Assembly: GCF_900096905.1 (NCBI RefSeq)
Contig: NZ_FMYI01000010.1
Location: forward strand, 18,157-82,156
Source: Pelagirhabdus alkalitolerans
Lineage (GTDB): Bacteria; Bacillota; Bacilli; Bacillales; Amphibacillaceae
Direction: 5' to 3'
DNA: 64,000 bases
Below the pieces are notes generated by a model. That model was given only the letters and a program-made list of their open reading frames with translations. It did no database searches and was not told the DNA's origin. Positions 29,878 through 43,379 of this stretch are shown in pieces. Within the stretch, counting starts at the first letter, position 1, and every line of letters starts with the position of its first letter. The position numbers and the translations under genes are program-made.

Positions 29878-30909
29878 TTGAGACGATTAATTAAACTGAC
29901 GGCCTTAACCGTTATATCTATAATCATTCTAATCGGTTGCCAAGATACTGAAGAAACCTCAAATGAGGATAACTTAGATAAGCTGCAAGCAAACCAAGAA
30001 CAACCGTATGTTGGTTTTGCTATGGATACCTTGCAAGATGAACGGTGGTACCGTGATAAGGAAAACTTTGAAACAGAAATTTTAGAACAGGGTGGTAATG
30101 TCAAAACACTTGCCGCAAATGGTAGCCAAGAGGTTCAAAACGAACAAGTCAGATTATTACTTGAAGAAGGCATCGACGTTTTAGTTTTAATTCCAGCTAA
30201 CTCAGAAGAAGCAAGTGATGTTGTGGAAATGGCACATGCCGAAGATGTACCGGTGATTAGTTATGATCAACTTGTGATGCATGCGGAAGTGGATTATTAT
30301 GTATCCTTTGATAATGTGCGTGTGGGAGAGTTAAAGGCTGAAGCTATCCTAGATATTGTTAATGAAGGACAATTCGCTTATGTCGGTGGTGCTGAACAAG
30401 ATAATAATTCACATTTATTAAGAGAAGGAGCAATGAATATTTTACAACCTTATATTGATGATGGGGATATAGAATTAGTCTATGATGAATTTACAGAAGA
30501 TTGGTCACCCGACGCAGCCCAAGAGAATATCGAAGCACTTTTAGAAGAAACGGATTTAGATGCAGTGGTTGCAGCCAACGATGGTACTGCTGGTGGTGCA
30601 ATAAATGCACTAGGTGATCAAGCTTTTGACGTGCCAGTTAGTGGACAAGATGCTGAATTAGAGGCGATCAGACGAATTATAGAAGGCACTCAAACAATGA
30701 CCGTTTATAAATCTTTAGAAGCTATCGCAGAGCGTTCTGCTCATGTTGCTATGCAACTGGCGAATAATGAAACGGTAGAAACAGATACAAGTGTTAATAA
30801 CGAAGCAATTGATGTTCCGGCTATTTTGCTTGAACCAATACCAGTAGATAGCAGTAATTATGAAGATACTGTTATTGAAGAAGGACATATTGATGAATCC
30901 GATTTGTAA
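29878..30909 (+). CDS. Sugar-binding lipoprotein (XylF/RbsB-type periplasmic-binding protein)
   Basis: 343 residues. A lipoprotein signal ends in LIGC (about residue 20), so it is anchored outside the membrane. The rest is a type I periplasmic-binding fold: VGFAMDTLQDERWYRDKE, DVLVLIPANSEEASDVV, PVISYDQLV, VVAANDGTAGGAINAL and VSGQDAELEAIRRI, most like xylose-type binding proteins. No ABC permease or ATPase gene is nearby, so it likely serves the neighbouring chemoreceptor. TTG start with GAGGAGG upstream. The ligand is not deducible. Confidence 0.85.
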   Translation: MRRLIKLTALTVISIIILIGCQDTEETSNEDNLDKLQANQEQPYVGFAMDTLQDERWYRDKENFETEILEQGGNVKTLAANGSQEVQNEQVRLLLEEGIDVLVLIPANSEEASDVVEMAHAEDVPVISYDQLVMHAEVDYYVSFDNVRVGELKAEAILDIVNEGQFAYVGGAEQDNNSHLLREGAMNILQPYIDDGDIELVYDEFTEDWSPDAAQENIEALLEETDLDAVVAANDGTAGGAINALGDQAFDVPVSGQDAELEAIRRIIEGTQTMTVYKSLEAIAERSAHVAMQLANNETVETDTSVNNEAIDVPAILLEPIPVDSSNYEDTVIEEGHIDESDL

Positions 30910-30925
30910 ATGAATCGATATAAAG

Positions 30926-30966
30926 AAAAAGCTTCTGAGGATCATTAGGATCCTCAGAAGCTTTTT
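30926..30966. terminator. Bidirectional terminator between sugar-binding gene and tuf
   Basis: A perfect stem of about 17 bp (GCTTCTGAGGATC and GATCCTCAGAAGC with A/T extensions) flanked by T-runs on both strands, between two convergent genes. Confidence 0.9.
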
Positions 30967-30976
30967 TATATCGCAA

Positions 30977-32167
30977 TTATTTTTCAATAGTTGCTACGAC
31001 GCCTGCACCTACAGTACGTCCACCTTCACGGATTGAGAATTTAGTACCTTCTTCAATCGCGATTGGTGAAATTAATTCAACAGTCATTTCAACGTTATCT
31101 CCAGGCATAACCATTTCTACGCCTTCTGGAAGTCTGATAACACCAGTTACGTCAGTTGTACGGAAGTAGAACTGAGGACGGTAGTTATCGAAGAATGGCG
31201 TGTGACGGCCACCTTCATCTTTAGATAGTACATAAACTTCTGCTTGGAAGTTCGTATGTGGCGTGATTGTACCCGGCTTAGCAAGTACTTGACCACGGTT
31301 GATGTCTTCACGAGATACACCACGTAAAAGTGCACCAATGTTGTCACCAGCTTCTGCATAATCAAGAAGCTTACGGAACATTTCAACACCTGTTACAGTT
31401 GTTTTGCTTGGTTCTTCAGCAAGACCGATGATATCAACTTCATCCCCAACTTTAACAACACCACGCTCAACACGTCCTGTTGCTACAGTACCACGACCAG
31501 TGATTGAGAATACGTCCTCAACTGGCATCATGAATGGTTTTTCAGTATCACGGTCTGGACGAGGGATATACTCATCAGTTGCTTCCATTAATTCAAGAAT
31601 AGCATTTACATAAGTCTCGTCACCTTCAAGAGCTTTAAGTGCAGAACCTTTGATTACTGGTACGTCATCACCTGGGAAGTCGTACTCAGATAGTAGGTCA
31701 CGTACTTCCATCTCTACTAATTCAAGAAGCTCTTCGTCGTCTACCATGTCACATTTGTTTAGGAATACAACAATTGCTGGTACACCAACTTGGCGTGAAA
31801 GTAGGATGTGCTCACGAGTTTGTGGCATTGGACCATCAGCTGCAGATACAACTAAGATCGCACCATCCATTTGCGCAGCACCTGTAATCATGTTTTTAAC
31901 ATAGTCAGCGTGTCCTGGGCAGTCAACGTGTGCATAGTGACGGTTTGCAGTTTCATACTCAACGTGTGCAGTTGAGATTGTGATACCACGTTCACGTTCT
32001 TCTGGCGCACCATCGATTTGATCGTAAGCCATTGCAGTACCACTTCCATCAGCGTTGTGAAGTACAGTAGTGATTGCAGCAGTTAAAGTAGTTTTACCAT
32101 GGTCAACGTGTCCAATTGTACCAATGTTAACATGGTCTTTTGAGCGGTCGAATTTTTCTTTTGACAT
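30977..32167 (-). CDS. tuf: Elongation factor Tu
   Basis: 396 residues. G1 [10 protein letters not shown]3 DCPGHADY, G4 NKCD, followed by two beta-barrel domains. Brings aminoacyl-tRNA to the ribosome. Lies 117 nt after fusA, with its own promoter, and is convergent with the inserted chemotaxis pair. Confidence 0.98.
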   Translation of the reverse strand: MSKEKFDRSKDHVNIGTIGHVDHGKTTLTAAITTVLHNADGSGTAMAYDQIDGAPEERERGITISTAHVEYETANRHYAHVDCPGHADYVKNMITGAAQMDGAILVVSAADGPMPQTREHILLSRQVGVPAIVVFLNKCDMVDDEELLELVEMEVRDLLSEYDFPGDDVPVIKGSALKALEGDETYVNAILELMEATDEYIPRPDRDTEKPFMMPVEDVFSITGRGTVATGRVERGVVKVGDEVDIIGLAEEPSKTTVTGVEMFRKLLDYAEAGDNIGALLRGVSREDINRGQVLAKPGTITPHTNFQAEVYVLSKDEGGRHTPFFDNYRPQFYFRTTDVTGVIRLPEGVEMVMPGDNVEMTVELISPIAIEEGTKFSIREGGRTVGAGVVATIEK

Positions 32168-32255
32168 TCTATATTTCCTCCTTTAGATATATGAAAGTTA
32201 TTTTATGACAAGCATTGCCCGCTTAGTTAGTGGCCTAACCAAGCTTACAATACAA

Positions 32256-32284
32256 GTTATACTTTAATTTTAGAAAAAAATCAA
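32256..32284 (-). promoter_or_regulatory. SigA-type promoter of tuf
   Basis: TTGATT at 32284-32279, 17-nt spacer, TATAAC at 32261-32256, between fusA and tuf on the minus strand. Confidence 0.6.
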
Positions 32285-34363
32285 TTATTCACCGACATTT
32301 TTCTTAACAATTTCTTCAGAAATACTCTTAGGTACTTCTTCATAGTGGTCAAATGTCATTGTGTATGCACCACGACCTTGCGTATTTGAACGCAATGCTG
32401 TTGCATAACCGAACATTTCAGAAAGTGGAACGAACGCATTAACAACCTGAGCTGGTCCACGTGCTTCCATACCTTCTACACGACCACGACGTGATGTAAC
32501 ATCACCCATGATATCACCCATATATTCTTCTGGGATGACAATTTCTACTTTCATCATTGGTTCAAGTAGAACTGGGCTACATTTGTTCTTTGCATTTTTA
32601 AGTGCCATTGACGCTGCAACCTTAAATGCTGTCTCATTCGAGTCAACATCGTGGTAGCTACCATCATAAAGTGTTGCTTTAACATCGATTAATGGGTAAC
32701 CTGCAACGACACCGTTTTGCATCGATTCTTTAATACCTTGTTCAACTGAAGGGATGTATTCACGTGGAACAACACCACCGACAATTTTATTAACGAATTC
32801 AAAGCCAGCACCTTCTTCGTTTGGCTCAAATTTAACCCAAACATGACCGTACTGTCCGCGTCCACCTGATTGTCGAACGAATTTACCTTCAACTTCAGCA
32901 GACCCGCGGAATGTTTCACGGTAAGATACTTGTGGAGCACCTACGTTAGCATCAACTTTAAATTCACGTCTTAGACGGTCAACAATGATATCAAGGTGAA
33001 GTTCACCCATACCAGAGATAATTGTTTGACCTGTTTCAACGTTTGTTTCAGTCTTGAATGTTGGATCTTCCTCAGCTAGTTTACCTAAAGCAACTGACAT
33101 TTTATCTTGGTCAGCTTTTGACTTAGGTTCAATCGCTACCGAAATAACGGGCTCTGGGAATTCCATTGATTCTAAGATAACAAGGCTCTTCTCATCACAT
33201 AATGTATCACCAGTACCTGTGTCTTTAAGACCAACACCACCAGCAATATCACCTGCGAATACTTCAGAAACTTCTTCACGAGAGTTCGCGTGCATCTTGA
33301 GGATACGTCCTACACGTTCACGCTTATCTTTCGTTGAGTTTTTGACGTATGAACCTGATTTCAACGTACCAGAGTAAACTCGGAAGAAAGTAAGTTTCCC
33401 AACGAATGGGTCAGTTGCAACTTTAAAGGCTAATGCAGAGAATGGCTCATTATCATCAGCTTTACGTACAACTTCTTCTTCTGTTTGTGGAACGTGACCC
33501 TCGATTGGAGGGATATCAATTGGTGAAGGTAAGTAATCAACGACACCGTCGATTAGTAACTGAACACCTTTGTTTTTAAATGCTGAACCACAGAATACTG
33601 GGTAAAATTCTACACTTAGTGTAGCAGTACGAACCGCAGTACGTAATTCTTCATTTGAAATCTCTTCACCTTCTAAGTAGCGCATCATTAGATCTTCGTC
33701 TAATTCTGCTACTGACTCTACAAGACCAGCGCGTAATTCATCAGCTTTGTCTTTATACTCATCAGGAATCTCTGTTGCGTTGGCACGAGTACCAAGGTCA
33801 TCCTCATAGAAGTAAGCTTTCATTTCAAGCAAGTCAATAATACCTTCAAAATCATCTTCAGCACCAATTGGGTATTGAACTGGGTGAGCATTCGCTCCAA
33901 GACGATCAGTCAACGTGCCGACTGAGTACATGAAGTCTGCACCCACTTTATCCATTTTGTTAACGAAGACAATACGTGGTACACCGTATGTTGTAGCTTG
34001 ACGCCATACAGTTTCTGTTTGTGGTTCTACACCAGATTGTGCATCTAATACAGTAACCGCGCCATCTAATACACGTAACGAACGTTCAACTTCAACTGTG
34101 AAGTCTACGTGTCCGGGTGTATCGATAATGTTAATACGATGACCTTTCCATTCAGCCGTTGTCGCAGCAGACGTGATGGTAATACCACGCTCTTGCTCCT
34201 GATCCATCCAGTCCATTTGTGATGCACCTTCGTGCGTCTCACCTAATTTGTGGATACGACCTGTATAGAAAAGGATACGTTCAGTAGCCGTCGTTTTACC
34301 AGCATCAATGTGTGCCATGATACCGATATTACGTGTTTTCTCCAAGGAGAACTCTCTAGGCAT
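32285..34363 (-). CDS. fusA: Elongation factor G
   Basis: 692 residues. GTPase motifs [17 protein letters not shown] and NKMDKVG; domains II-V follow, with GRGQYGHV and [10 protein letters not shown]. Drives translocation. In the order rpsL-rpsG-fusA-tuf. Confidence 0.98.
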   Translation of the reverse strand: MPREFSLEKTRNIGIMAHIDAGKTTATERILFYTGRIHKLGETHEGASQMDWMDQEQERGITITSAATTAEWKGHRINIIDTPGHVDFTVEVERSLRVLDGAVTVLDAQSGVEPQTETVWRQATTYGVPRIVFVNKMDKVGADFMYSVGTLTDRLGANAHPVQYPIGAEDDFEGIIDLLEMKAYFYEDDLGTRANATEIPDEYKDKADELRAGLVESVAELDEDLMMRYLEGEEISNEELRTAVRTATLSVEFYPVFCGSAFKNKGVQLLIDGVVDYLPSPIDIPPIEGHVPQTEEEVVRKADDNEPFSALAFKVATDPFVGKLTFFRVYSGTLKSGSYVKNSTKDKRERVGRILKMHANSREEVSEVFAGDIAGGVGLKDTGTGDTLCDEKSLVILESMEFPEPVISVAIEPKSKADQDKMSVALGKLAEEDPTFKTETNVETGQTIISGMGELHLDIIVDRLRREFKVDANVGAPQVSYRETFRGSAEVEGKFVRQSGGRGQYGHVWVKFEPNEEGAGFEFVNKIVGGVVPREYIPSVEQGIKESMQNGVVAGYPLIDVKATLYDGSYHDVDSNETAFKVAASMALKNAKNKCSPVLLEPMMKVEIVIPEEYMGDIMGDVTSRRGRVEGMEARGPAQVVNAFVPLSEMFGYATALRSNTQGRGAYTMTFDHYEEVPKSISEEIVKKNVGE

Positions 34364-34540
34364 ATGTCTTTCTCCTTCCTCTTATCTTAAACTTGAGTAT
34401 TGTTAGTTTTAGTTTGACTATCTCAACTAAAAGATAATCATTGTGGCAATAGATAAGCTTCATTGCCCAATGAGCGAGAAAATAAACACTTTAAAAAAAG
34501 CATAATTTTTACGAATCTTTGGACAATGGTACTTCCTATA

Positions 34541-35011
34541 TTACCAACGGTAGTGAGCAAATGCTTTATTTGCTTCTGCCATTTTATGCAATTCTTCACG
34601 TTTCTTCACAGATGCACCTGTGTTGTTTGACGCATCTAAAATTTCATTTGCAAGACGTTCTTCCATCGTTTTCTCTCCACGTGAGCGAGAGTAGTTCACG
34701 ATATAACGAAGTCCTAATGCCTGACGACGCTCTGGGCGCACCTCAACAGGTACTTGGTAGTTTGAACCACCTACACGACGCGCGCGTACCTCAAGTACTG
34801 GCATAACGTTTTTCATTGCTTGTTCGAATACATCAGCAGCCGGTTGACCACTGCGTTCTTGTACAAGTTCAAATGCTGCATAAAGAATTTTTTGTGCTTT
34901 ACCTCTTTTACCATCAACCATGATTTGGTTGATTAAACGAGTTACTAACTTAGAGTTATATAACGGATCTGGTAAGACATCACGTTTTGTTACTGGACCT
35001 TTACGTGGCAT
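34541..35011 (-). CDS. rpsG: 30S ribosomal protein S7 (uS7)
   Basis: 156 residues; [15 protein letters not shown] start, [15 protein letters not shown] loop, and [15 protein letters not shown] end. Nucleates the 30S head. In E. coli it regulates the str operon. Confidence 0.97.
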   Translation of the reverse strand: MPRKGPVTKRDVLPDPLYNSKLVTRLINQIMVDGKRGKAQKILYAAFELVQERSGQPAADVFEQAMKNVMPVLEVRARRVGGSNYQVPVEVRPERRQALGLRYIVNYSRSRGEKTMEERLANEILDASNNTGASVKKREELHKMAEANKAFAHYRW

Positions 35012-35046
35012 AGTCTAACCTCCTTTCTTTAATTCAATCATTTCAA

Positions 35047-35463
35047 TTATTTTTTCTTAGGACGTTTTGTTCCGTATTTTGAACGGCCTTGCATACGGCC
35101 TTCTACCCCTGCTGTATCTAACGCTCCACGAACAACATGGTAGCGCACACCTGGTAAGTCTTTAACACGACCACCACGAACTAATACAACACTGTGCTCT
35201 TGTAAGTTGTGACCAATTCCAGGGATATAAGCAGATACTTCGATACCATTTGTTAAACGAACACGAGCATACTTACGAAGAGCCGAGTTCGGTTTCTTTG
35301 GCGTTAATGTCCCAACACGTGTACATACACCACGTTTTTGTGGAGAGTTTTCGTCAGTCATTTTTTTCTTATAGCTGTTATAACCTTTATTTAATGCTGG
35401 TGAGTCAGATTTTGAAGTCTTGCTCACACGGCCTTTACGAACTAGTTGATTAATAGTTGGCAT
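35047..35463 (-). CDS. rpsL: 30S ribosomal protein S12 (uS12)
   Basis: 138 residues from [12 protein letters not shown] at 35463, preceded by GGGAGG; the 14 codons upstream are not family sequence. Streptomycin-related positions carry the usual Lys in [11 protein letters not shown] and the KDLPGVRYH loop. Decoding-centre protein. Confidence 0.97.
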   Translation of the reverse strand: MPTINQLVRKGRVSKTSKSDSPALNKGYNSYKKKMTDENSPQKRGVCTRVGTLTPKKPNSALRKYARVRLTNGIEVSAYIPGIGHNLQEHSVVLVRGGRVKDLPGVRYHVVRGALDTAGVEGRMQGRSKYGTKRPKKK

Positions 35464-35562
35464 AACTTTTTTCCTCCCTTCATCACTTTTTGTAATCCCA
35501 CACATCCAGGTGGTTCATTTATAAGCAAAAAACAAAGTCTTCATGGGTAGCCCATCAAAACT

Positions 35563-35814
35563 CTATTGCTTTATAGCGACGGTTGCAGTTCCAACATCAA
35601 TCCCACTCGCTTTTCCAAGTTGATCCTTAGAATCAACGATGGTATGTGGTATCGATAAAGATTCTGCCAGTTGTAAAAGTTCATTCATAATCTCAGGATG
35701 GATGTCCTCAGCAATCATAATTTCTTTTACTTCACCATGCTTCATGGCTTTAACCGTTTGCTTTGTACCAATGATCAAATGATCTTTGTATTGCGTTACT
35801 TTTTCATAAGACAT
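35563..35814 (-). CDS. rplGB: L7Ae-type ribosomal protein, YbxF-like
   Basis: 83 residues from the ATG at 35814, 8 nt after GGAGG; an ATG two codons earlier is too close to it. L7Ae fold with GTKQTVKAMKHGEVKEIMIAED and GKASGIDVGTATVAI. Binds kink-turn RNA. B. subtilis ybxF (rplGB) has the same place between rpoC and rpsL; the symbol follows that. Confidence 0.85.
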   Translation of the reverse strand: MSYEKVTQYKDHLIIGTKQTVKAMKHGEVKEIMIAEDIHPEIMNELLQLAESLSIPHTIVDSKDQLGKASGIDVGTATVAIKQ

Positions 35815-35858
35815 TTTCATATCCTCCAAAGTCGTCTGGTAACAGAAGCACCTTGAAT

Positions 35859-35887
35859 ATAGTACCACTCAAGCGTTGGGTTGTCAA
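35859..35887 (-). promoter_or_regulatory. SigA-type promoter of the str cluster
   Basis: TTGACA at 35887-35882, 17-nt spacer, TACTAT at 35864-35859, between rpoC and the L7Ae-like gene. It should drive L7Ae-rpsL-rpsG-fusA. Confidence 0.8.
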
Positions 35888-35954
35888 TGTAAAATCAACA
35901 AGTTCCAACAATTTTTACTTGAGTGGCATAGATTCAAGTTTCTCTATAATAATG

Positions 35955-38900
35955 CTACTCTACTGACGTCTCATCTTCCGTTTGCTCTGCCACAACATTT
36001 TCAACTGGCATGTCGGTTTGCGCTTGGATCTTGCGATAACGTTGCATACCTGTACCTGCTGGGACAAGCTTACCAATGATGACATTTTCTTTAAGTCCTA
36101 ACAACTCATCACGCTTACCTTTGATTGCAGCATCTGTTAAGACACGAGTCGTTTCTTGGAATGATGCAGCAGATAGGAATGAGTCTGTTTCAAGTGAAGC
36201 TTTCGTAATACCCAGTAATACTGGACGTCCGACTGCTGGCTCACTTGCATTTGATAGAGCTTTTTTGTTCACATCTTTAAATTGGTGTATTTCAAGTAGT
36301 GAACCTGGTAGCACTTCGGTTTCACCAGCATCTGCAATACGAACTTTTCTAAGCATTTGACGAACCATAACTTCAACGTGTTTATCACCGATTTCAACAC
36401 CTTGCATACGGTAAACTTTTTGCACTTCTTTTAGAAGGTAGGTTTGAACACCGTCAACACCTTGGAATTTTAGCAATTCTTTTGGATCGATTGACCCTTC
36501 AGTTAATGGCTCACCGCTTACGACTGTATCGCCAATTGCTACTTTTACACGAGCGCCGTAAGGAACCGTGTATGTGCGTGTTTCAATTGCACCTTGTACA
36601 ACAATCTCTTGTTTTTCTTTCACTTCATCAATATCCTGAACCGTACCATCAAGTTCACTGATCACGGCTTGACCTTTAGGATTTCGCGCTTCAAAGATCT
36701 CTTGGATACGCGGTAAACCTTGCGTGATATCACTACCCGCAACACCACCAGTGTGGAATGTACGCATCGTTAACTGAGTACCCGGCTCACCAATCGATTG
36801 GGCAGCGATAATACCGACAGCTTCACCGACCTCAACTTCTTGTCCAGTTGCTAAGTTACGGCCGTAACATTTCTTACATGCACCGTGTTTTGTGTTACAT
36901 GTGAAGACAGATCGAATGGTTACTTCTTCAATACCAGCTTCTACGATTGTTTTAGCAATATCTTCATTAATAAATTCATCTTTACCTATAATAATCTCTT
37001 TCGTTTCAGGGTGACGTACAGTTTGGAATGATGTACGGCCAATTAAACGATCAATTAATGGCTCAATGATTTCTGTACCTTCAGTAATAGCTTTAACCGT
37101 TAGCCCTTTATCTGTTTGACAGTCATCTTCACGAATGATGACATCTTGCGCTACATCCACTAGACGTCTTGTCAGGTAACCAGAATCGGCTGTCTTAAGT
37201 GCCGTATCAGCAAGACCTTTACGAGCACCGTGTGTCGAAATAAAGTATTCTAAAACAGTTAAACCTTCACGGAAACTTGACTTGATTGGAAGTTCGATAA
37301 TTTGTCCAGCCGGGTTAGCCATCAAACCACGCATACCTGCTAATTGCGTAAAGTTTGAGGCATTACCACGTGCACCCGAATCACTCATCATGAAGATTGG
37401 ATTTCGTTGGTCAAGTGATTTCATTAGTTTCTCTTGAATGACATCTTTTGCTTTTGACCAAATCGATATAACACGTTCATAACGCTCATCTTCTGTGATT
37501 AAACCACGACGGAATTGCTTCATAACTTTATCGACTTTTTCTTGTGCTTCTTCTAATATTTCTTCTTTTTCAGCTAATACAACAATGTCAGATACACCAA
37601 CTGTGATTCCTGCTGTAGTAGAATATTTGAACCCTAAATCTTTCATCTTATCAAGCATTTTAGACGTTTCGCTAATCTTGAACTTCTTGAAGACTTCGGC
37701 AATGATGTCACCAAGAATACCTTTTTTAAATGGTAAGATCGCTTCGCGTTTTTTCAGTTCTTCTTTAACATCTGTGCCTTTTGGTACAAAGTAAGCATCA
37801 GGTGTTTCGATTTCTAAGTTACTTTGCGTTGGTTCATTCATATAAGGGAATGATTTTGGTAAGATTTCGTTAAAGATTAACTTACCAACTGTCGTTAATA
37901 AAATTTGATGATTTTGTTCCTCTTTAAGGTTGTCTTTGCCTAAACCAGACGCTTGAACACCCACTCTTGTGTGGAGGTGTACATAGCCATTTTGATAAGC
38001 CATTAATGCTTCATTAATACCTTTAAAGACCATACCTTCACCAATAGCACCTTCACGTTCAATTGTTAAGTAATAGTTACCTAACACCATATCCTGAGAA
38101 GGGGTTACAACTGGCTTACCATCTTTTGGATTCAAGATGTTTTGCGCTGCCAACATAAGTACACGTGCTTCTGCTTGCGCTTCTGCTGATAGTGGAACGT
38201 GAACAGCCATTTGGTCACCATCAAAGTCGGCGTTGTATGCTGTACATACTAATGGGTGCAAGCGAATTGCACGACCTTCTACTAATGTCGGCTCAAATGC
38301 TTGAATACCGAGACGGTGCAAGGTTGGTGCACGGTTAAGAAGGACTGGATGCTCTTTAATGACATCCTCTAGCACTTCCCAAACTTCCATTTGCAGACGT
38401 TCAATCTTACGTTTAGCGGATTTAATATTATGAGCCAGTCCTCTTTCAACAAGCTCTTTCATAATAAATGGTTTAAATAATTCAACGGCCATTTCTTTAG
38501 GAAGACCACATTGATACATTTTAAGACTCGGTCCTACAACAATTACCGAACGTCCAGAGTAGTCAACACGCTTACCTAGTAAGTTTTGACGGAAACGTCC
38601 TTGCTTACCTTTTAGCATATGTGACAATGATTTAAGTGGGCGGTTACCTGGTCCTGTAACCGGACGACCACGGCGTCCATTATCAATCAGCGCATCGACT
38701 GCTTCTTGTAGCATGCGCTTTTCGTTTTGAACGATAATAGTCGGTGCTCCTAAGTCTAATAAGCGCTTCAGACGATTGTTACGGTTGATAACACGGCGAT
38801 ACAAATCGTTCAAATCAGATGTAGCAAAGCGTCCACCATCTAATTGAACCATCGGACGAATTTCCGGCGGAATAATTGGAAGTACATCAAGAATCATCCA

Positions 38901-39572
38901 TGCTGGGTTATTACCAGAATGTCTGAAAGCTTCAATAACTTCTAATCGTTTAATCGCACGTGTACGTCTTTGACCTTGTGCAGATTTCAACTCTTCGCGT
39001 AGCATTTCCACTTCGCTTTCAAGGTCGATATCGTGTAGAATTTTTTTAATTGCTTCAGCACCCATCGCCGCTTGGAAGCTTTGACCGTATTTATCACGAT
39101 AAGCACGGTATTCTTTTTCAGATAATAACTGTTTTTTCTCAAGAGCTGTCTCGCCTGGGTCTGTCACGATATAAGCAGCGAAATAAATCACTTCTTCAAG
39201 TGCTCGTGGTGACATATCAAGCATAAGCCCCATACGACTTGGAATGCCTTTAAAGTACCAAATGTGAGAAACAGGTGCTGCAAGTTCAATGTGACCCATA
39301 CGTTCACGGCGAACTTTTGATTTTGTTACTTCAACACCACAGCGATCACAAACGACACCTTTATAGCGGACACGCTTATACTTTCCACAGTGACATTCCC
39401 AATCTTTTTGCGGACCAAAAATACGCTCACAGAATAAGCCGTCTTTTTCTGGTTTTAACGTACGATAGTTAATCGTTTCTGGTTTTTTTACTTCCCCATA
39501 TGACCATGACCGAATTTTGTCTGGTGATGCCAAGCCGATTTTCATAAATTCGAAATTATTTACATCTAGCAA
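35955..39572 (-). CDS. rpoC: RNA polymerase beta' subunit
   Basis: 1205 residues. Zinc finger [20 protein letters not shown] near the N-terminus, catalytic NADFDGDQ (Mg-binding), bridge helix and trigger loop (GFVTHG-like region), and the second zinc cluster [13 protein letters not shown]. Expressed with rpoB. Confidence 0.98.
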   Translation of the reverse strand: MLDVNNFEFMKIGLASPDKIRSWSYGEVKKPETINYRTLKPEKDGLFCERIFGPQKDWECHCGKYKRVRYKGVVCDRCGVEVTKSKVRRERMGHIELAAPVSHIWYFKGIPSRMGLMLDMSPRALEEVIYFAAYIVTDPGETALEKKQLLSEKEYRAYRDKYGQSFQAAMGAEAIKKILHDIDLESEVEMLREELKSAQGQRRTRAIKRLEVIEAFRHSGNNPAWMILDVLPIIPPEIRPMVQLDGGRFATSDLNDLYRRVINRNNRLKRLLDLGAPTIIVQNEKRMLQEAVDALIDNGRRGRPVTGPGNRPLKSLSHMLKGKQGRFRQNLLGKRVDYSGRSVIVVGPSLKMYQCGLPKEMAVELFKPFIMKELVERGLAHNIKSAKRKIERLQMEVWEVLEDVIKEHPVLLNRAPTLHRLGIQAFEPTLVEGRAIRLHPLVCTAYNADFDGDQMAVHVPLSAEAQAEARVLMLAAQNILNPKDGKPVVTPSQDMVLGNYYLTIEREGAIGEGMVFKGINEALMAYQNGYVHLHTRVGVQASGLGKDNLKEEQNHQILLTTVGKLIFNEILPKSFPYMNEPTQSNLEIETPDAYFVPKGTDVKEELKKREAILPFKKGILGDIIAEVFKKFKISETSKMLDKMKDLGFKYSTTAGITVGVSDIVVLAEKEEILEEAQEKVDKVMKQFRRGLITEDERYERVISIWSKAKDVIQEKLMKSLDQRNPIFMMSDSGARGNASNFTQLAGMRGLMANPAGQIIELPIKSSFREGLTVLEYFISTHGARKGLADTALKTADSGYLTRRLVDVAQDVIIREDDCQTDKGLTVKAITEGTEIIEPLIDRLIGRTSFQTVRHPETKEIIIGKDEFINEDIAKTIVEAGIEEVTIRSVFTCNTKHGACKKCYGRNLATGQEVEVGEAVGIIAAQSIGEPGTQLTMRTFHTGGVAGSDITQGLPRIQEIFEARNPKGQAVISELDGTVQDIDEVKEKQEIVVQGAIETRTYTVPYGARVKVAIGDTVVSGEPLTEGSIDPKELLKFQGVDGVQTYLLKEVQKVYRMQGVEIGDKHVEVMVRQMLRKVRIADAGETEVLPGSLLEIHQFKDVNKKALSNASEPAVGRPVLLGITKASLETDSFLSAASFQETTRVLTDAAIKGKRDELLGLKENVIIGKLVPAGTGMQRYRKIQAQTDMPVENVVAEQTEDETSVE

Positions 39573-39678
39573 GGGGTCTACCTCCCTTTTAGTATGTGTT
39601 AGACCGCAGCAAGATGAGTACTAAGACTCACCTTAACTACAGTTACCTAATGTTCTATTAAACACCATTGACTGGTTA

Positions 39679-42600
39679 TTACTTACCTTCTAGCTCTAAA
39701 TTAAATTGATCCGTAGATGATTGTTCTTCTTCCTCAATATCACGAAGTTCAATTTCTTCTTCATCTGCTGATAACATCTTCACGTCCATACCTAAACTTT
39801 GAAGTTCTTTAATCAATACTTTAAATGATTCTGGAATACCAGGTTCAGGTACGTTATCACCTTTGACGATTGCTTCATATGTCTTCACACGACCCACAAC
39901 GTCATCGGATTTAACCGTTAAGATCTCTTGCAGTGTATAAGCAGCACCGTATGCTTCAAGTGCCCAAACCTCCATCTCACCAAAACGCTGTCCACCGAAT
40001 TGTGCTTTACCACCCAGTGGTTGTTGCGTTACAAGTGAATATGGTCCAGTCGAACGTGCGTGAAGCTTATCATCAACCATGTGTGCAAGTTTAATCATAT
40101 ACATGACACCCACAGATACACGGTTATCAAATGGTTCACCTGAACGTCCATCATAAAGGATTGTTTTGGCATCTCTTGCCATACCTGCTTCTTCAATTGT
40201 TTCCCAAACATCTTCTTCATTAGCCCCATCAAATACTGGTGTTGCCACATGAATACCTAACTCACGTGCAGCCATACCTAAATGAAGCTCAAGTACTTGT
40301 CCGATATTCATACGAGACGGTACACCTAATGGGTTAAGCATAATATCAACTGGCGTCCCATCTGGTAAGAACGGCATATCTTCTTCAGGTAAAATCTTAG
40401 AAATAACACCTTTGTTACCGTGACGACCAGCCATCTTATCGCCTTCGTGAATCTTACGTTTTTGTACGATGTAAACACGAACGAGTTGATTAACACCTGG
40501 TGGTAACTCGTCACCGTCTTCACGATTGAAGATTTTAACGTCTAAGACAATACCGCCTGCACCGTGCGGAACACGCAAGGATGTATCACGCACTTCACGT
40601 GCTTTCTCACCGAAGATCGCATGTAGTAATCTTTCTTCAGATGAAAGCTCTGTTACACCTTTAGGCGTTACTTTACCAACAAGTAAATCACCATCGCCTA
40701 CTTCTGCACCGACACGGATAATACCTCGTTCATCTAAATCTCTTAATGCGTCTTCCCCTACGTTCGGGATATCACGTGTAATTTCTTCAGGCCCTAACTT
40801 CGTGTCGCGGGCTTCTGATTCGTATTCCTCGATATGGATTGATGTATACACATCATCCTTCACAAGTCGTTCACTCATGATGATCGCATCTTCATAGTTA
40901 TAACCGTCCCAAGTCATAAAGGCAGCAAGGACGTTTTGTCCTAGAGCAAGTTCGCCATCTTCCATCGATGGACCATCCGCTAAAATCTCACCCTTCGTTA
41001 CCTGATCACCAACGCTTACGATTGGGCGTTGATTGTAACAAGTACCTTGGTTTGAACGAATGAATTTTTGGAATTTATAGCGATCAACATCGCCTTCGAC
41101 TTGTTTACCGTCGATTTCTTCAATACGACGAACATGAACTTCTTTTGCTTCAACACGTTCAACGCGACCAGGATGCTGACAGATAACTGCTGCACCTGAA
41201 TCTTTACCAGACACATATTCCATACCCGTACCGACAATTGGTGAACGAGGTTTTAATAATGGAACAGCTTGACGTTGCATGTTGGCACCCATTAACGCAC
41301 GGTTAGAGTCATCGTTTTCCAAGAACGGAATACATGCAGTCGCCGCAGATACAACTTGCTTAGGCGAAACATCCATATAATCTAATCTGTCACGTGTCAC
41401 ACTCTTGTTTTCCCCGCGGAAACGTGCGATAACTTCTTCATCTAAGAATGAACCATCTTCTCCTAGACGAGCGTTTGCTTGGGCAACAACGTAATGATCT
41501 TCTTCATCCGCTGTTAAATAATCATATTGATCCGTTACCTTACCTGTTTCTGGGTCTACACGGCGATACGGCGTTTCGATAAAGCCGAATTTATTCACTT
41601 TTGCATAAGAAGAAAGTGAGTTAATCAAACCGATATTTGGACCCTCTGGCGTTTCAATCGGGCACATTCTTCCGTAGTGAGAATAGTGAACGTCACGAAC
41701 TTCATAACCTGCACGTTCACGTGTTAGACCACCAGGCCCTAGGGCTGACAGACGACGCTTGTGCGTTAATTCTGCTAGTGGATTCGTTTGATCCATAAAC
41801 TGTGATAATTGCGAGCTACCGAAGAACTCTTTAATAGAAGCAATCACCGGACGTATATTAATCAGTTGTTGTGGTGTAATGGCTGAAGTGTCTTGAATAG
41901 ACATACGCTCACGAACCACGCGTTCCATACGTGATAAACCGATACGGAATTGATTTTGTAATAATTCACCGACTGAACGGAGACGACGGTTACCTAAGTG
42001 GTCAATATCGTCTGTATCGCCTACTTGGTGTAAGATATTAAAGAAATAACTAACGGATGCAATAATATCTGCTGGGTCAATATTTTTTATTGCTTCATCA
42101 ACTAAACCATTGCCGATAACAGTTAATTCGCGTTCGCCACTTGGATCAGTTGGATCAACAATCTTAACAGCTTGTGCGCGAATCTCTCCATCTAGCACAC
42201 CTTCACTTGGCTCAAGATACGCTTCACCTAAACGATTTTCCTCACGCTCTAAGAACGGAAGTACTTTATCCAATAAGCGACGATCTAATTTAGCTCCTTT
42301 TTCCGCTATCACTTCACCTGTTTCAGGATCTGCCAGTGTTTCAGCTAACGTTTGATTGAACAAACGATGTTTAATATGGAGCTTTTTGTTCATCTTATAA
42401 CGACCTACATGAGCTAAGTCATAACGCTTCGGATCGAAAAAGCGTGAAATCATCAAGCTTTTCGCACTCTCAAGAGTTGGCGGCTCACCCGGACGTAGTC
42501 GTTCGTAAATTTCTAGTAAGGCTTTTTCGCTTGTTTCTGTGTTGTCTTTTTCTAATGTATTTCTTAAATACTCATTATCACCAATCAAATCAATGATTTC

Positions 42601-43224
42601 TTGATCTGTCCCGAACCCTAACGCTCGAAGCAGAACAGTGATTGGCAGTTTTCGTGTACGGTCAATTCGAACGTGTGCAACATCTTTAGCGTCTGTTTCA
42701 AACTCTAACCATGCTCCACGGTTAGGAATAACAGTCGCGTTATATCCACGCTTACCGTTTTTATCAATCTTGTCACTAAAGTACACACTTGGAGAACGCA
42801 CCAACTGCGAAACGATAACACGTTCTGCACCGTTGATAATAAATGTTCCCGTATCTGTCATTAGTGGGAAATCTCCCATAAATACTTCTTGCTCTTTTAC
42901 TTCACCAGTTTCATTATTTAATAAGCGAACCTTTACACGAAGTGGCGCATTATACGTCACATCTCTCTCTTTTGATTCATCGACAGAATACTTCGACTCA
43001 CCTAAGCTGTAATCCACAAACTCAAGTGATAAATTCCCTTGGAAATCTTCAATTGGAGAAATATCCTTGAACATTTCTCTTAAACCTTCTTCTAGGAACC
43101 AATCATAAGAAGCTGTCTGTATCTCAATTAGGTTTGGTAATTCAAGTACCTCACTAATACGTGCATAGCTTCTTCGCTGGCGGTGTCGTCCATACTGAAC
43201 TAGTTGACCTGTCAACTGCTTCAC
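39679..43224 (-). CDS. rpoB: RNA polymerase beta subunit
   Basis: 1181 residues. The rifampicin cluster reads [20 protein letters not shown], the drug-sensitive form. [12 protein letters not shown] and the C-terminal clamp region are intact. A long leader with its own promoter precedes it. Confidence 0.98.
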   Translation of the reverse strand: MKQLTGQLVQYGRHRQRRSYARISEVLELPNLIEIQTASYDWFLEEGLREMFKDISPIEDFQGNLSLEFVDYSLGESKYSVDESKERDVTYNAPLRVKVRLLNNETGEVKEQEVFMGDFPLMTDTGTFIINGAERVIVSQLVRSPSVYFSDKIDKNGKRGYNATVIPNRGAWLEFETDAKDVAHVRIDRTRKLPITVLLRALGFGTDQEIIDLIGDNEYLRNTLEKDNTETSEKALLEIYERLRPGEPPTLESAKSLMISRFFDPKRYDLAHVGRYKMNKKLHIKHRLFNQTLAETLADPETGEVIAEKGAKLDRRLLDKVLPFLEREENRLGEAYLEPSEGVLDGEIRAQAVKIVDPTDPSGERELTVIGNGLVDEAIKNIDPADIIASVSYFFNILHQVGDTDDIDHLGNRRLRSVGELLQNQFRIGLSRMERVVRERMSIQDTSAITPQQLINIRPVIASIKEFFGSSQLSQFMDQTNPLAELTHKRRLSALGPGGLTRERAGYEVRDVHYSHYGRMCPIETPEGPNIGLINSLSSYAKVNKFGFIETPYRRVDPETGKVTDQYDYLTADEEDHYVVAQANARLGEDGSFLDEEVIARFRGENKSVTRDRLDYMDVSPKQVVSAATACIPFLENDDSNRALMGANMQRQAVPLLKPRSPIVGTGMEYVSGKDSGAAVICQHPGRVERVEAKEVHVRRIEEIDGKQVEGDVDRYKFQKFIRSNQGTCYNQRPIVSVGDQVTKGEILADGPSMEDGELALGQNVLAAFMTWDGYNYEDAIIMSERLVKDDVYTSIHIEEYESEARDTKLGPEEITRDIPNVGEDALRDLDERGIIRVGAEVGDGDLLVGKVTPKGVTELSSEERLLHAIFGEKAREVRDTSLRVPHGAGGIVLDVKIFNREDGDELPPGVNQLVRVYIVQKRKIHEGDKMAGRHGNKGVISKILPEEDMPFLPDGTPVDIMLNPLGVPSRMNIGQVLELHLGMAARELGIHVATPVFDGANEEDVWETIEEAGMARDAKTILYDGRSGEPFDNRVSVGVMYMIKLAHMVDDKLHARSTGPYSLVTQQPLGGKAQFGGQRFGEMEVWALEAYGAAYTLQEILTVKSDDVVGRVKTYEAIVKGDNVPEPGIPESFKVLIKELQSLGMDVKMLSADEEEIELRDIEEEEQSSTDQFNLELEGK

Positions 43225-43379
43225 CCCTCAAATCAAGAATAAAAAACGAAAAATGATTAATCATAGCGACTAATCTTTTTTAAAGGCACACACCAATTGG
43301 CGTGCAAACCTTATATATAGCATGAACATATAAATGTTCAGCCTAAATACCTTCACCATTTGTGATTCTGTATTCACTA

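Noticed and set aside
31404..31904. Plus-strand ORFs inside tuf, rpoB, clpC and ribosomal genes
   Set aside because: They are antisense shadows caused by codon bias, lacking ribosome binding sites and family features.
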